From: Verrucomicrobiales bacterium
Lineage (GTDB): Bacteria > Verrucomicrobiota > Verrucomicrobiia > Limisphaerales > CAIMTB01
DNA: 64,000 bases
Assembly: GCA_016795425.1 (NCBI GenBank)
Contig: JAEUHG010000024.1
Span: forward strand, 62,001 to 126,000
Direction of reading: 5' to 3'
The position numbers were made by a program, and so were the translations under genes. Numbering within the stretch: position 1 is the stretch's first letter; each line of letters starts with the position of its first letter. Under the pieces are notes generated by a model. It worked only from the letters and a program-made list of their open reading frames with translations. It was not told the DNA's origin and searched no databases. Below are positions 46,524 to 56,525 of the stretch, piece by piece.

Positions 46524-48112
46524 AGGCGCACCACCCGTACGTTCGAGATGTCAGGATCGCGCCGCAGTTCCTCGAGTGCCTCCTCAGGCGGAACGCTATC
46601 CAGGTTTAGGGACGTCAGTGCATGTCCCCCGGCATGATCGCGGCTCAGTGTCATGCTGGCGATGTTGACCTTGTGCCGTCCAAGCAGGGTGCCCAGATGA
46701 CCGACAATGCCGGGACGATCCCGATTTCGCAGCAACAATAGAATTCCGCTGATGGGAATCTCGGTCGGGGTGCTGAACAGGCGGACAATACGCGGATTAT
46801 CCGGAGATCCGAAAAAGGTCCCACCGGCCGAGGTCTTTTCGGAGCCCGAGTACACGGCGACGTGCAACCACTCGTTGAAGGTCACCGGTTCATCGGAGCG
46901 CTTCTCCTCGACCACCAGTCCGCGATTCGCCGCCACCGACCGGACATTGACATAGTTCAACTCCGGTCCGGAGCTGGGCTCCAGCAATCCGCGCAGAATG
47001 GCGCGCGTCACCGGATCCGTGGCTGGCAGTTCCCGGGCCTTGCCGCCGTAGGTGATATACACGCGGTCCAACTGTTTCGGCGAAAGCTGACCAAGAAGAC
47101 GACCGAGTTTCTCGCCCAGCAGCAGGTAAGGACGCAGATGGGCATAGGTCTTGGCATCCAAGGCCGGCAGGTTCACGGCGTTGCGAACCTCGCCCTGCAG
47201 CAGAAAGTCGGTGATCGCCTCGGCCACCTCGATGCCGACGTTCTCCTGCGCTTCGTCGGTGCTCGCCCCAAGATGCGGGGTCATGATGACCTGCGGGAAC
47301 TGGCGCAGCGGAAAGTCAGCCGGAGGCGGTTCGGTCTCGAACACATCGAGGGCCGCCGCTCCCACCTGTCCGGATTTCAGGGCCTCCACCAGATCGCCTT
47401 CCACGATGATGCCGCCGCGGGCGCAGTTCAGCAGGCGGACGCCGCGCTTCATCTGGGCGATGGTTGTCGAGTTAATCATGCCGCGAGTCTCCTCCGTCAT
47501 CGGCATGTGGACGGTGATGAAGTCAGCGCCGGCATAGAGGGTTTCCAGCGGCACCAATTCAACATCCAAAGCCTGGGCTCGCGCGTGACTGAGGTAAGGA
47601 TCGAAGGCCAGCACCCGCATGCCAAACGCGCGGCCCCGACGGGCCACCTCGCTGCCGATGCGGCCCATGCCCAAAACACCAAGGGTTTTTCCATGGACCT
47701 CAATGCCGGAGAACGCCTTGCGATTCCATTCCCCGGCCTTCATGGAGGCATGCGCCTGCGGGATCTTACGCGCCAGCGACAGCAGCATGGAAAAGGTGAG
47801 CTCGGCGGTTGAAATGGTGTTGCCCGCCGGGGTGTTCATCACCACCACGCCGCGATCGGTCGCCGCAGACACATCGACGTTGTCGACCCCTACCCCGGCG
47901 CGCCCGACCACACGCAATCCCGGCGCCGCGTCCATTACGGCTTTGGTGATTTTGGTTTCGGATCGAACCACCAGCGCCACCGCGTCACGGACCCGAGGCA
48001 GGAGTTCACTCTCCGGGAGCTTCTTCCCGATCACATCCACCTCGAACTCCTTTCGCTGCTGGAGCAGCGCGATGCCTTTTGGCGATACCGGATCGCACAC
48101 CACAATCTTCAT
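46520..48112 (-). CDS. serA: D-3-phosphoglycerate dehydrogenase
   Basis: SerA oxidises 3-phosphoglycerate in serine synthesis. The ATG at 48112 gives MKIVVCDPVSPKGIALL. The NAD site GMGRIGSEVARRGRAFGM, the catalytic CARGGIIVEGDLVEALKSG region and the HLGASTDEAQENVG His motif are present. After residue ~320 come an intervening ASB-like domain and a C-terminal ACT domain (ILLLLRNRDRPGIVGHLGTLLG), giving the 530-aa long form used for serine feedback. It is the upstream member of a coupled pair with the PpiC gene. Confidence 0.97.
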   Translation of the reverse strand: MKIVVCDPVSPKGIALLQQRKEFEVDVIGKKLPESELLPRVRDAVALVVRSETKITKAVMDAAPGLRVVGRAGVGVDNVDVSAATDRGVVVMNTPAGNTISTAELTFSMLLSLARKIPQAHASMKAGEWNRKAFSGIEVHGKTLGVLGMGRIGSEVARRGRAFGMRVLAFDPYLSHARAQALDVELVPLETLYAGADFITVHMPMTEETRGMINSTTIAQMKRGVRLLNCARGGIIVEGDLVEALKSGQVGAAALDVFETEPPPADFPLRQFPQVIMTPHLGASTDEAQENVGIEVAEAITDFLLQGEVRNAVNLPALDAKTYAHLRPYLLLGEKLGRLLGQLSPKQLDRVYITYGGKARELPATDPVTRAILRGLLEPSSGPELNYVNVRSVAANRGLVVEEKRSDEPVTFNEWLHVAVYSGSEKTSAGGTFFGSPDNPRIVRLFSTPTEIPISGILLLLRNRDRPGIVGHLGTLLGRHKVNIASMTLSRDHAGGHALTSLNLDSVPPEEALEELRRDPDISNVRVVRL

Positions 48113-48174
48113 AAAATAGGCGGGGACTCTAGGGGGGGGGCCGACCCGGGTCAAACGGCGATGCCGAAGGATCA

Positions 48175-48202
48175 AGAAGGCAGGGCTTGCGCCCTGCCTT
48201 CT
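48175..48202 (-). terminator. 12-bp perfect hairpin between serA and the upstream gene
   Basis: AGAAGGCAGGGC pairs fully with GCCCTGCCTTCT around a 4-nt loop. On the minus strand it lies 26 bp past the stop of the gene at 48229-48723. The tail (TGATCC) has no real T-run, so it may slow rather than end transcription before serA. Confidence 0.55.
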
Positions 48203-48228
48203 CCTGGGAGGAATGACCGCGATTTGTC

Positions 48229-48723
48229 CTAAGGCTTGCCTCCCTTCTCGGATTCGTCCTCCTTGGCATGGGACGGCATGTCCGCGTCTTCAGGAGCGTC
48301 ACTTCCGGCCTTGATACCAACCCGGATCAACAGCGCTTCCTCCGCCCCCATGGGATTCTTCTTCAATGTCCCCCCGATACGCTCCCCAGTCTTCAGATCG
48401 TCGAAGACCGCCACCTTGCCCGACTTCTCGAGTCGGGTGGTATCGGTGACGTGAATGGTCCGGCGGGTCTGCTTCCCCACCAGTGTCAGGGTGCGGGCCT
48501 GGGCGTCGACGGACCCGATGACCCCGCGGAACGGGTAGGTGTCGCGCTTCTTCGGTTTTCCGTCGGGCGCCGTCGGCGCGGTGACGGCGGACGGCTTGAC
48601 GGTGGTGGGAGTAACGGCCGATTCCGGCCCCGATTCGACGGCCGCCCCACTCTGAAGGGCGGTGGTCGCGATGGCGGCGGCGAGAACGAATGCCAGCCGC
48701 AGTCGTGCGGATTGTCTGATCAT
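48229..48723 (-). CDS. Secreted OB-like (DUF5666-type) protein
   Basis: The ATG at 48723 is fixed by an excellent Shine-Dalgarno AAGGAGG at 48730-48736, six bases upstream; the longer frame to 48777 runs through it. The 164-aa protein has a signal peptide (residues 1-28), a Thr/Pro/Val-rich linker, and one small beta domain at ~55-135: YPFRGVIGSVDAQARTLTL, RRTIHVTDTTRLEKSG and AVFDDLKTGERIGGTL. This pattern matches DUF5666-type OB folds that sit in the periplasm. The tail is acidic and disordered. Confidence 0.78.
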   Translation of the reverse strand: MIRQSARLRLAFVLAAAIATTALQSGAAVESGPESAVTPTTVKPSAVTAPTAPDGKPKKRDTYPFRGVIGSVDAQARTLTLVGKQTRRTIHVTDTTRLEKSGKVAVFDDLKTGERIGGTLKKNPMGAEEALLIRVGIKAGSDAPEDADMPSHAKEDESEKGGKP

Positions 48724-48780
48724 GATGAACCTCCTTGACGCGGACGAAGTGTCCGCGTTCGAGAAACTCCGTAACAAAGC

Positions 48781-48832
48781 AGATAGAATGAGTCAAAGAA
48801 CAACTCACTCCAACTCACTCATTATTCTATCT
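48781..48832. repeat. Hairpin with tandem decamer CAACTCACTC in a promoter region
   Basis: AGATAGAATGAGT (48781-48793) pairs with ACTCAT-TAT-TCTATCT (48817-48832) with a 3-nt bulge. The loop holds two exact adjacent copies of CAACTCACTC (48801-48810, 48811-48820). ACTCA thus occurs three times directly and once inverted, and again at about 48863. The stretch is AT-rich for this genome and lies 58-109 bp upstream of the gene at 48229-48723. Confidence 0.7.
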
Positions 48833-48888
48833 CTTCCAAGTGTCTGGAACTTAGTCGAAGTGACTCACACCGGATGATCAGCGACGGC

Positions 48889-48901
48889 GGGGACTGTCCC
48901 C
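48889..48901. repeat. GGGGAC-T-GTCCCC palindrome
   Basis: A perfect 6-bp inverted repeat around one base, followed by AAGTGGTACCCTTTTTTG about 20 bp on. Short palindromes of this kind near CCCTTTTTT occur as scattered extragenic repeats in some related genomes. With one copy visible in the window, repeat status is unproven. It may also serve as the terminator of the convergent-side transcript. Confidence 0.35.
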
Positions 48902-48945
48902 GATCTGCCGGACGGCCATCAGAAGTGGTACCCTTTTTTGACAGC

Positions 48946-50247
48946 TCAGAAGCCAAGAAGTCGGCCGACGCCATTGAGCGCGGCTTCCACGGATCGCATG
49001 AACGGATTGCTCCTGGAGCGTTGATCCGCCGCTACTGAGACTTGACGAATGAAGCTGTAATTCCCGCTGAAGCGATAGTCGAACAGCGACGTGCGACCTC
49101 GAAAGAAGGGCCAAAAGGTTTCCGTTCGGACAGCGGAGAATTCCGCACGCGCATCCGAACCCACCACCAGCGATTCCTCGACCACCACCGGCTGAGTCAG
49201 CGGGCAAAGATCAATGCCGCCATGGCCGGTCACGTACAACGTCCCGGTACCGCAAAACAGAATGTGTCGCCAGCGCCCGGCAATCCATGCGTGGACATGT
49301 CCCATACGCCAAAGGCTGCGGATTCGAAGGGATCCCGCCATGGCCACAACAGCGCCGGGACGAAGAGTCAGTCCGGGATGATTGGTGAGTTCCAAGGCCA
49401 GAAGATAGGCATGCGGATCGATCGCCGATGTCAGGGTGACCGACGCGGTTGGCGAGGCGGTTGGATCGTGATCGGCCGCAGCCTCGCGCAGCTCCGTCAT
49501 TTCCCGAAGTCCGGCGGCGTAGCTGATCAGCGGCGACCGCCAATCGAGAAGGAATCGGGTACGCTTGGCCAAGCCTGGCGTATACTGCTGAACCCAATCC
49601 ATCCGCGCCAGCAATGGCTCACCGGCTCGTATTCTGGCCTCCACCATCTTTCCCTGCCCCACGACCTTCAGTTGGCCAGCCGTGTTATCGGGTATCAGTC
49701 GAAGAGGCCTCGCGCTTTGCGCCCACGGGGCGACGGCGAAATACCAGAACGCCTTCCAAAGGAGCGGACCGAAGAGAAAGCAGCCGATGGCGATGGCAAT
49801 CAGCCACCACACCCGCAAGATCGCCGCTTGGAATCGACCATAGGTGTCGTCCAGGCGGCTTTCCACCTCCGCGAGCCGGAGCCGGCCCGCCTCGTAGACC
49901 TCCTTGGCCCGGTCGCGCGCACTTCGAGCCGCATCGATCGCCGCATCGGCCGCCTGCATCCTCGAGCGCCAAGCCAGGTAATCCGAGGGATGCAGCACCG
50001 GGTTGGGTCGATCGGCCTCCAATTGCAGGCGCAACCGTTCCACCTCGAGAGACCGAACCCGGTAGGTTCTCCAATTCCGGAAGGCTGCCTCCACTTCAAT
50101 GCGCAACTCGGCGGCCCGATCGTGAAAGCCCTTCTGTTCCACCGTCCAGGACCAGAGCAAGGTGGCTCCTCCAATGAGGAGCGTGATGGCCAAGACCCCG
50201 AAGAGCCGCGTCCCAAGCCATCGGAGTGCGTCCAGGACGAGCTTCAC
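48946..50247 (-). CDS. Membrane protein with coiled coil and AIM24-like C-terminal domain
   Basis: The 433-aa protein starts at a GTG. Membrane helix 1 (residues ~13-34, LFGVLAITLLIGGATLLWSW) is followed by a long charged helix (~40-135, AAELRIEVEAAFRNWRTYRV, EAGRLRLAEVESRLDD) likely forming a coiled coil, then helix 2 (~142-165, VWWLIAIAIGCFLFGPLLW). The exported or cytosolic end (~175-433) is beta-rich with LYVTGHGGIDLCPL and RTSLFDYRFSG, which recalls AIM24/TIGR00266 domains. The family call is tentative. It precedes ptsI-side genes by 38 bp from the nucleotidyltransferase. Confidence 0.72.
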   Translation of the reverse strand: MKLVLDALRWLGTRLFGVLAITLLIGGATLLWSWTVEQKGFHDRAAELRIEVEAAFRNWRTYRVRSLEVERLRLQLEADRPNPVLHPSDYLAWRSRMQAADAAIDAARSARDRAKEVYEAGRLRLAEVESRLDDTYGRFQAAILRVWWLIAIAIGCFLFGPLLWKAFWYFAVAPWAQSARPLRLIPDNTAGQLKVVGQGKMVEARIRAGEPLLARMDWVQQYTPGLAKRTRFLLDWRSPLISYAAGLREMTELREAAADHDPTASPTASVTLTSAIDPHAYLLALELTNHPGLTLRPGAVVAMAGSLRIRSLWRMGHVHAWIAGRWRHILFCGTGTLYVTGHGGIDLCPLTQPVVVEESLVVGSDARAEFSAVRTETFWPFFRGRTSLFDYRFSGNYSFIRQVSVAADQRSRSNPFMRSVEAALNGVGRLLGF

Positions 50248-50285
50248 AGGAGCTCTGGAGGGGGCTGGGAATCAGGAAAGGAAGC

Positions 50286-51077
<792 letters not shown>

Positions 51078-51082
51078 TCACC

Positions 51083-52852
51083 TTAAGTGAAGAGCGTGGG
51101 AGCCAGCCGATGGGCCATCTCCTCGGCCCGCTGCAGCACGGGTGCGCCCGTCGCCTGGGCCAAGGCCCAGGTGGCGAATTCCCGTGCCTCGTCCAATCGG
51201 CAGCGGCGGATGAGATGTTTGATGCGGGGTACCGATGGAGGTGCGGCACTGAGTTCGTCGACCCCCAGCCCCAGCAACAACAGCACCATGACGGGGTCTC
51301 CCGCCATCTCGCCGCACACCCCGACCCAGCGACCCCGGGTATGGGCGGCATCGACGGTCAGGCGGATCAGCCGGAGGACCGCCGGGTGAGTGGGCTCATA
51401 GAGGTGCGCAATGCGATCGTTGAGACGATCGATAGCCAGCGTGTACTGAATCAGGTCGTTGGTCCCTATGCTGAAAAAGTCCGCGTGCTCAGCCAATTGC
51501 TCGGCCACCATGACCGCGGAAGGGATCTCGATCATGGCCCCCACTTCCATCTTCTCGTCGAACGGCAAGCCCTCGCGCCGCAACGCCTCCTTGCATTCGG
51601 ACAGCAGCGCATTTGCCGCCACCAACTCATCGACCCCGGAAATCATCGGGTACATCAGCTTGACGCTGCCGAAGGCGCTGGCGCGCAGAATGGCTCGGAG
51701 CTGCGTGCGAAAGAGATCCTGTTGATGCAGGCAGAAACGAATGGCGCGCCAACCGAGGAACGGATTGACCTCCTTTGGCATGGGCAGGTGCGGGATGAAC
51801 TTGTCGCCCCCAATATCCAGCGTCCGGATGATCACCGCGTTCGGCTTCACCGCCTCAGCCACCGTCCGGTAGGCGGTGAGCTGCGATTCCTCATCCGGCA
51901 ATGAAGGTCCACGCAGAAAGAGGTACTCCGTGCGAAAAAGACCCACGCCCTCCGCACCCGCTTCCGCCACCGCTCCCGCATCTTCCGCCAGTTCAAGGTT
52001 GGCCGACAACAGCACCCGCGTGCCGTCGAGGGTCACTGCCGGCTGGTCGTGAATCTCGCGCAGCTGCTCCTCGAACTGCACCCGTCGCCGTGCCAGTTGC
52101 CCGTACTCGAAAAGCGTCTGATCGGTCGGATGAACGTAGACCGAGCCCGTGTGCCCATCGAGCAGGAGGGGCTGTCCGTTCGTCACCTGAGAACTGATCT
52201 CATGCAGCCCCACCACCGCGGGTATCCCCAGGGATCGCGCGAGAATGGCGGTATGCGAGGTCTGTGAACCAACATCTGTGGCGAAACCCAGAACCATCGA
52301 CCGATCCAGTTGGGCGGTCGTCGAGGGTGTCAGATCGTGACTGATGATGATGGCTGGTTCCGACAACACCAGCGGTCCGCTGCGGAGACTGTCCAGGCGC
52401 AGATGGTTCAGAACTCTCTGCGTCACGTCGCGAATATCGGCGGCGCGCTCACGAAAATAGGGATCATTCAGGGAAGCCAGCAGCTTGATGTACTCCCGCG
52501 CCACGTCGCCATACGCGGCGTCCGCATTCACTTTCTCTTCCCGAATCCGACGCGAGGTCCCATTCAAAAGCTCGGAATCCTCGAGGATCAGCAGGTGAAC
52601 CTCGAAAATGCTCGCGTCCTTTTCGCCGATGGCCGCCGAGAGTTTGGAACGGAGTTCCTCGACGTCCTGCCGGGTTCGGAGCAACGCCTGCTCCAGCCGG
52701 TCAATCTCCTGAGGCACCTCCTCGTCGGTCAATTGACGCCGCTCGACCGCTGGCGCGTCGTCGCGCAAGACAAGGGCTTTACCGCGGCAGACCCCCGGAG
52801 AGGCGGCGATGCCACGCAACACAACCTCCCCCTTGCGGTTCTGGGACGGCAC
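51083..52852 (-). CDS. ptsI: Phosphoenolpyruvate-protein phosphotransferase (PTS enzyme I)
   Basis: EI passes phosphate from PEP to HPr. The 589-aa protein starts at a GTG. The phospho-His is H200 in TDVGSQTSHTAILARSLGIP; the PEP-binding GGDKFIPHLPMP and RAIRFCLHQQ motifs and the FFSIGTNDLIQYTLAIDR signature follow. HPr lies 3.7 kb away on the other strand; no enzyme II is in the window. EI and HPr without permeases fit regulatory (PTS-Ntr-like) phosphorylation. Confidence 0.96.
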   Translation of the reverse strand: MPSQNRKGEVVLRGIAASPGVCRGKALVLRDDAPAVERRQLTDEEVPQEIDRLEQALLRTRQDVEELRSKLSAAIGEKDASIFEVHLLILEDSELLNGTSRRIREEKVNADAAYGDVAREYIKLLASLNDPYFRERAADIRDVTQRVLNHLRLDSLRSGPLVLSEPAIIISHDLTPSTTAQLDRSMVLGFATDVGSQTSHTAILARSLGIPAVVGLHEISSQVTNGQPLLLDGHTGSVYVHPTDQTLFEYGQLARRRVQFEEQLREIHDQPAVTLDGTRVLLSANLELAEDAGAVAEAGAEGVGLFRTEYLFLRGPSLPDEESQLTAYRTVAEAVKPNAVIIRTLDIGGDKFIPHLPMPKEVNPFLGWRAIRFCLHQQDLFRTQLRAILRASAFGSVKLMYPMISGVDELVAANALLSECKEALRREGLPFDEKMEVGAMIEIPSAVMVAEQLAEHADFFSIGTNDLIQYTLAIDRLNDRIAHLYEPTHPAVLRLIRLTVDAAHTRGRWVGVCGEMAGDPVMVLLLLGLGVDELSAAPPSVPRIKHLIRRCRLDEAREFATWALAQATGAPVLQRAEEMAHRLAPTLFT

Positions 52853-52906
52853 AGGGATTCCTTAGCGGGGACTGCCGCACTAGGAAAGCCATTCCTTGTC
52901 CGAGTC

Positions 52907-53239
52907 TCACCCTCCAACCAGCCCCGGGCTCTTGGGCTTGGGTATGATTTCGAAGAATTGATGGAGCCTCGTCAGTTCGATGACCTGCATGGCGCTGGCT
53001 GATGGCTCCAACAGCCGGAGATTGCCATGGTGCAAACGCAACGACTTCTGGATCGCAATCAGTGCCCCCAATCCGCTGCTGTCCACAAAGGATGTCTGCG
53101 AGAGATCAATGTCCACCCCCTTGCATTCCTCCGTCAGGGAATGCCGCACCTCCTCCCGCAGCTGCGACGCGTTGCCGGCCACCAGCTCCTTAAGGTCGGT
53201 CACCTTAAGTCGGCGGTCGTCGGTCACCGTGAATTTCAT
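52907..53239 (-). CDS. STAS-domain anti-sigma-factor antagonist
   Basis: From the ATG at 53239 the 110-aa protein is a single STAS domain. The phosphorylation motif DSSGLGAL is at residues 53-60 and the ligand strand VDIDLSQTSF precedes it, as in SpoIIAA/RsbV. Such proteins switch an anti-sigma kinase according to phosphorylation. No anti-sigma kinase or phosphatase is adjacent; it lies 54 bp upstream of ptsI on the same strand. Confidence 0.93.
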   Translation of the reverse strand: MKFTVTDDRRLKVTDLKELVAGNASQLREEVRHSLTEECKGVDIDLSQTSFVDSSGLGALIAIQKSLRLHHGNLRLLEPSASAMQVIELTRLHQFFEIIPKPKSPGLVGG

Positions 53240-53319
53240 GGGTCGCGCGGAGGGCCTAGTATTTCTACAACCCGTTGGCAAAGCGAGCCTTTAGATGGAT
53301 GAATCCTCGGCCCAAACGG

Positions 53320-53889
53320 TCAATCATCCTCGGCATCAGTATCCTCGAAACGCCGTTCAATGTTGCGCGGGTGATCATCCAGGTTGCGGGACAGATAAAC
53401 GTGACGCACCGCCTGCCCAAAGCCCTGACGCTTGAAAAAGGCCACCGCATGCCGGTTCTGTTCATCGGTGTCCACCAGCATGATCCGAGCCTCGCGTGCC
53501 ACGAACAGTTCCGTCAGTCGCCGCAAGAGCCGCGTCGCCACCCGGCCCCGATGAAATTCAGGTCGAACTCCCAACCAAAGAAGCCACCCATAACGCCAGG
53601 CATTCCGGGGCTTTTCCATGACCCGTCCCAAAGCAAACCCGACCACGCGGCCCTCCGCCTCCGCCACCAGGCAGGTCTCTCCTTCGCTGTGAAACAACGC
53701 CAGCAACTCGTGCTCATCCCATCCCCGGTACAGCGTCGGCCATTCCTCCGCGGTAAAGAGTTGCTGACCCAATTCAAAGACCGCCGACAAATCGGCCAAC
53801 GTCATGTTCCGGATTTCCACTGGGACGGGCTTTGCCCGCCGCCCCCGCCGCCGCCGGGCCGGCAATACTACTTCCTGCGGTTCGCTCAC
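53320..53889 (-). CDS. GNAT-family N-acetyltransferase
   Basis: The 189-aa product starts at a GTG with an Arg-rich tail (RRRRGRRAKP) before the GNAT fold. IRNMTLADLSAVFELGQQLF is helix 1, GWDEHELLALF helix 2, CLVAEAEGRVVGFALGRV the acetyl-CoA strand and LGVRPEFHRGRVATRLLRRL motif A (Q/R-x-x-G-x-A). The FFKRQGFG motif B ends the domain. The substrate is not evident. RimI-like modification of proteins is one possibility. Confidence 0.9.
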   Translation of the reverse strand: MSEPQEVVLPARRRRGRRAKPVPVEIRNMTLADLSAVFELGQQLFTAEEWPTLYRGWDEHELLALFHSEGETCLVAEAEGRVVGFALGRVMEKPRNAWRYGWLLWLGVRPEFHRGRVATRLLRRLTELFVAREARIMLVDTDEQNRHAVAFFKRQGFGQAVRHVYLSRNLDDHPRNIERRFEDTDAEDD

Positions 53890-53962
53890 GGATCCAGCCT
53901 GCCGCGAGCCTTGCGAGAGCGAAACTGGATTCTGACATCGCCACCGCCCCGGCCATCCGTGA

Positions 53963-54679
53963 TCACCACGGGATCTCCTGACGGTTCCGAAAGAACTTCC
54001 CGGTCAGTTCCGCCGGCGCCTCCGTAGCCAGCCAGACCGCGGTATCCGCCCCTTGCTCCGCCGAATTCGGCGCACTCTCACCCCCCATCTCCGTCCGACA
54101 CCATCCAGGACAAATAACGTTAACGCTTATCCCTTGGGGCTTGAGTTCCCCCGCCAGAAGCATCGTTAACGCGTTCAATGCCGTCTTGGAAATCTGATAC
54201 GCCGGAGCCCACACCGACGACATCATGTCGGCCAATTGCCCTCCCCCGCTGGAGATATTGATGACCCGACCCCGCCCGCTTTCCCGAAGCAACGGAAGCA
54301 AGGAACGCGTCACCTTGAGCACTCCAATGACGTTGGTCTCCATCGTCGACCTCAGGACATCCGGAGGCGTCAGGGAGGGTGGTTGCTGCCGATCCATCAA
54401 GACGCCCGCATTGTTCACGAGCACGTCCAGGCGCCCGCACCGAGACTGAATGGCCGCCGCCGCCGCCAGCGCGGACTCCGATCGCGTGACCTCCAATTGC
54501 ACCGCGTCGACCATTCGCCCATCGACGGCCAGCTCCTGGGCAACCGCCGCAGCCTTGCGAAGATCTCGCGCGGCCATCCATACGTGGAATCCACGGACAG
54601 CGAGCTGTCGGGCAATCTCCAGTCCAATTCCACGGTTGGCTCCGGTCACCAGGGCGATGCGACGTTGCAATGGCTCCAT
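53963..54679 (-). CDS. Short-chain dehydrogenase/reductase
   Basis: From the ATG at 54679 the 238-aa protein has the NAD(P) motif TGANRGIGLEIA near residue 12, NNAGV near 86, the catalytic Ser in ISSGGGQL and YQISKTALN with Tyr and Lys. This is a classical SDR. The C-terminal PGWCRTEMGG is typical of carbonyl or 3-oxoacyl-type reductases of plant/animal CBR1 style. Substrate unknown. Confidence 0.93.
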   Translation of the reverse strand: MEPLQRRIALVTGANRGIGLEIARQLAVRGFHVWMAARDLRKAAAVAQELAVDGRMVDAVQLEVTRSESALAAAAAIQSRCGRLDVLVNNAGVLMDRQQPPSLTPPDVLRSTMETNVIGVLKVTRSLLPLLRESGRGRVINISSGGGQLADMMSSVWAPAYQISKTALNALTMLLAGELKPQGISVNVICPGWCRTEMGGESAPNSAEQGADTAVWLATEAPAELTGKFFRNRQEIPW

Positions 54680-54923
54680 GTCGTAGAGGTCACACAGTGG
54701 CCAAGCCGCGCCCCGCGTCAATCGGGACCTTAACAGCCACCGCTTCGTGATGATTTTGCAGTCGGATTGACACTTTCTTGCGCGGACGGAACGCGCTCTT
54801 CCTCGCCTGGCGCCGGGGATTCTTCCGCCTTTTCTTCAGCCCGAGGCCCCTTTGTGCCTCGATCGCCAGGCGTCTTTCCGACGGTCGGCCGCCTGGCAGG
54901 CGCCGTGCTAGTGATTTCTCAGC

Positions 54924-56498
54924 ATGCGCACAGTACTGGTGATGGCATGGAAAGCAAAAACCACGGCACCATTCCGGCGATATCCTTGGTTGGTCCTCCT
55001 TCTTGGCATCGCCAGCATGCTCCACTTTCCGGCCCAAGGGGGGCCGCCCCGGCCCCCGCGCTTTCTCCACGATCGCGTCATCGTGGCTCCCAAGGAGGGC
55101 ATCGATCCCGCCGCCTTCGAGCAATGGATGCGCTCTGCCAATCTTACCACGACCCAGCGTCACGACTGGCTCGGTGGACTTCGGGTTCTGACCATTGGCG
55201 ACGGACGTTCCGTGGATGACACCCTCGCCCGCGCCCAGGCGAGTGGCTTGGTGGAATGGGTGGAACCGGACTACATTCTCACCGCATTTCAACGCCCCAA
55301 TGATGCTGAGTTCATTGCCGGCTCCCTTTGGAACTTGGAAAATGTGGGTGCCGCTTCCGGTGTCCCCGACGCGGATATCGACGCCACGGAAGCCTGGGAC
55401 CGGATCACCGACGCCTCGTCCATCATCGTCGCCGTGGTCGATAGCGGGATCCTCACGACCCACGAGGACCTGGCCGCGAATCTGTGGACCAATCCCTCTG
55501 AAACCGCTGGCAACGGCGTGGATGATGATGGCAATGGGATCATTGATGACCTTCACGGGATCAATGCCATCACCGGGAGCGGCGATCCGACCGATGATGT
55601 CGGGCACGGCACCCACGTCGCAGGCATCCTTGGCGCGGTCGGAAATAATGGCCGCGGCATCACCGGCATCGCCTGGAAAGTCCAGATCATGGCTCTGAAA
55701 TTCCTCAACGCGGAGGGCGAGGGCAGCACCTCGACGGCGATTCAATGCATGGACTACGCGCGCAGCCACGGCGCCAGGATCATCAATGCGAGCTGGGGAG
55801 GTGGCAGCCGCTCCCGCTCCCTCGAACTCGCCATCCAGCGCGCGCGCGCCGCCGGCATCGTCTTCGTCGTTGCCGCCGGCAACGAGGGTTCCAACAACGA
55901 TGCCACTCCCTCCTATCCCGCCTCCTATACCACCGACAATATGGTCGTGGTCGCCGCGACGACACGGGCCGATGCCCTGGCTTCGTACTCGAACTTTGGC
56001 GCCTCGACGGTGGACCTTGCCGCCCCCGGCTCCGACATCCGTTCGGCCTGGTTCACCTCCTCTCGAGGATATGCTGACGCTTCGGGAACCTCCATGGCGG
56101 CTCCCCATGTCGCCGGGGCGCTGGCACTCCTGGCCGCCCGCTATCCCGGTGCCACTTATCTCCAACTCATTGACGCGATTCTCCAATCCGCCGATCCCCT
56201 TGCATCTCTCACGGGCAGAGTCGTGAGCGGCGGTCGATTGAACGTCGACCGAGCGCTGGCAACCCTGGGGAGCTTCTTCACCACACCCGTCTCTCTGGTC
56301 CTGCAACGCGGGGTCACCGCCGATGCCTTCACTCTCCAGATCACAGGAAGCGCGTCCACCCTCTATACCATCGAAGGAACTTCCGACTTCGATAACTGGA
56401 CCGCTATCACCACGGTGGCCACAGATGCCTCCGGCACAGGCAGCGTTTCGCTAACGTCGGCTTCTGCCGCCACACAATTTTTTCGCGTTCGCCAATGA
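54924..56498 (+). CDS. Secreted S8 (subtilisin-like) protease
   Basis: The 524-aa protein has a signal peptide (residues ~18-38), a propeptide-like I9 region (LHDRVIVAPKEGIDPAAFEQ), and a catalytic domain with the triad D in VAVVDSGI, H in GHGTHVAGI and S in GTSMAAPH. A calcium-type loop DDDGNGIIDD sits between D and H. The C-terminal ~80 residues form a beta-sandwich (VSLVLQRGVTADAFTLQITG) of the pro-domain or attachment type. A TTGACA box lies at 54768-54773. Confidence 0.95.
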   Translation: MRTVLVMAWKAKTTAPFRRYPWLVLLLGIASMLHFPAQGGPPRPPRFLHDRVIVAPKEGIDPAAFEQWMRSANLTTTQRHDWLGGLRVLTIGDGRSVDDTLARAQASGLVEWVEPDYILTAFQRPNDAEFIAGSLWNLENVGAASGVPDADIDATEAWDRITDASSIIVAVVDSGILTTHEDLAANLWTNPSETAGNGVDDDGNGIIDDLHGINAITGSGDPTDDVGHGTHVAGILGAVGNNGRGITGIAWKVQIMALKFLNAEGEGSTSTAIQCMDYARSHGARIINASWGGGSRSRSLELAIQRARAAGIVFVVAAGNEGSNNDATPSYPASYTTDNMVVVAATTRADALASYSNFGASTVDLAAPGSDIRSAWFTSSRGYADASGTSMAAPHVAGALALLAARYPGATYLQLIDAILQSADPLASLTGRVVSGGRLNVDRALATLGSFFTTPVSLVLQRGVTADAFTLQITGSASTLYTIEGTSDFDNWTAITTVATDASGTGSVSLTSASAATQFFRVRQ

Positions 56499-56525
56499 AC
56501 ACCCTTCGCCGACCGCCTGTCGAAG

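Noticed and set aside
48721..49207. Candidate CRISPR-like tandem repeats near 48800
   Set aside because: Only two 10-bp copies with no spacers; far too short for a CRISPR array.
54690..56306. 538-codon minus-strand frame opposite the S8 protease
   Set aside because: Gly/Asp-rich shadow of the protease; the plus frame holds the D-H-S triad.
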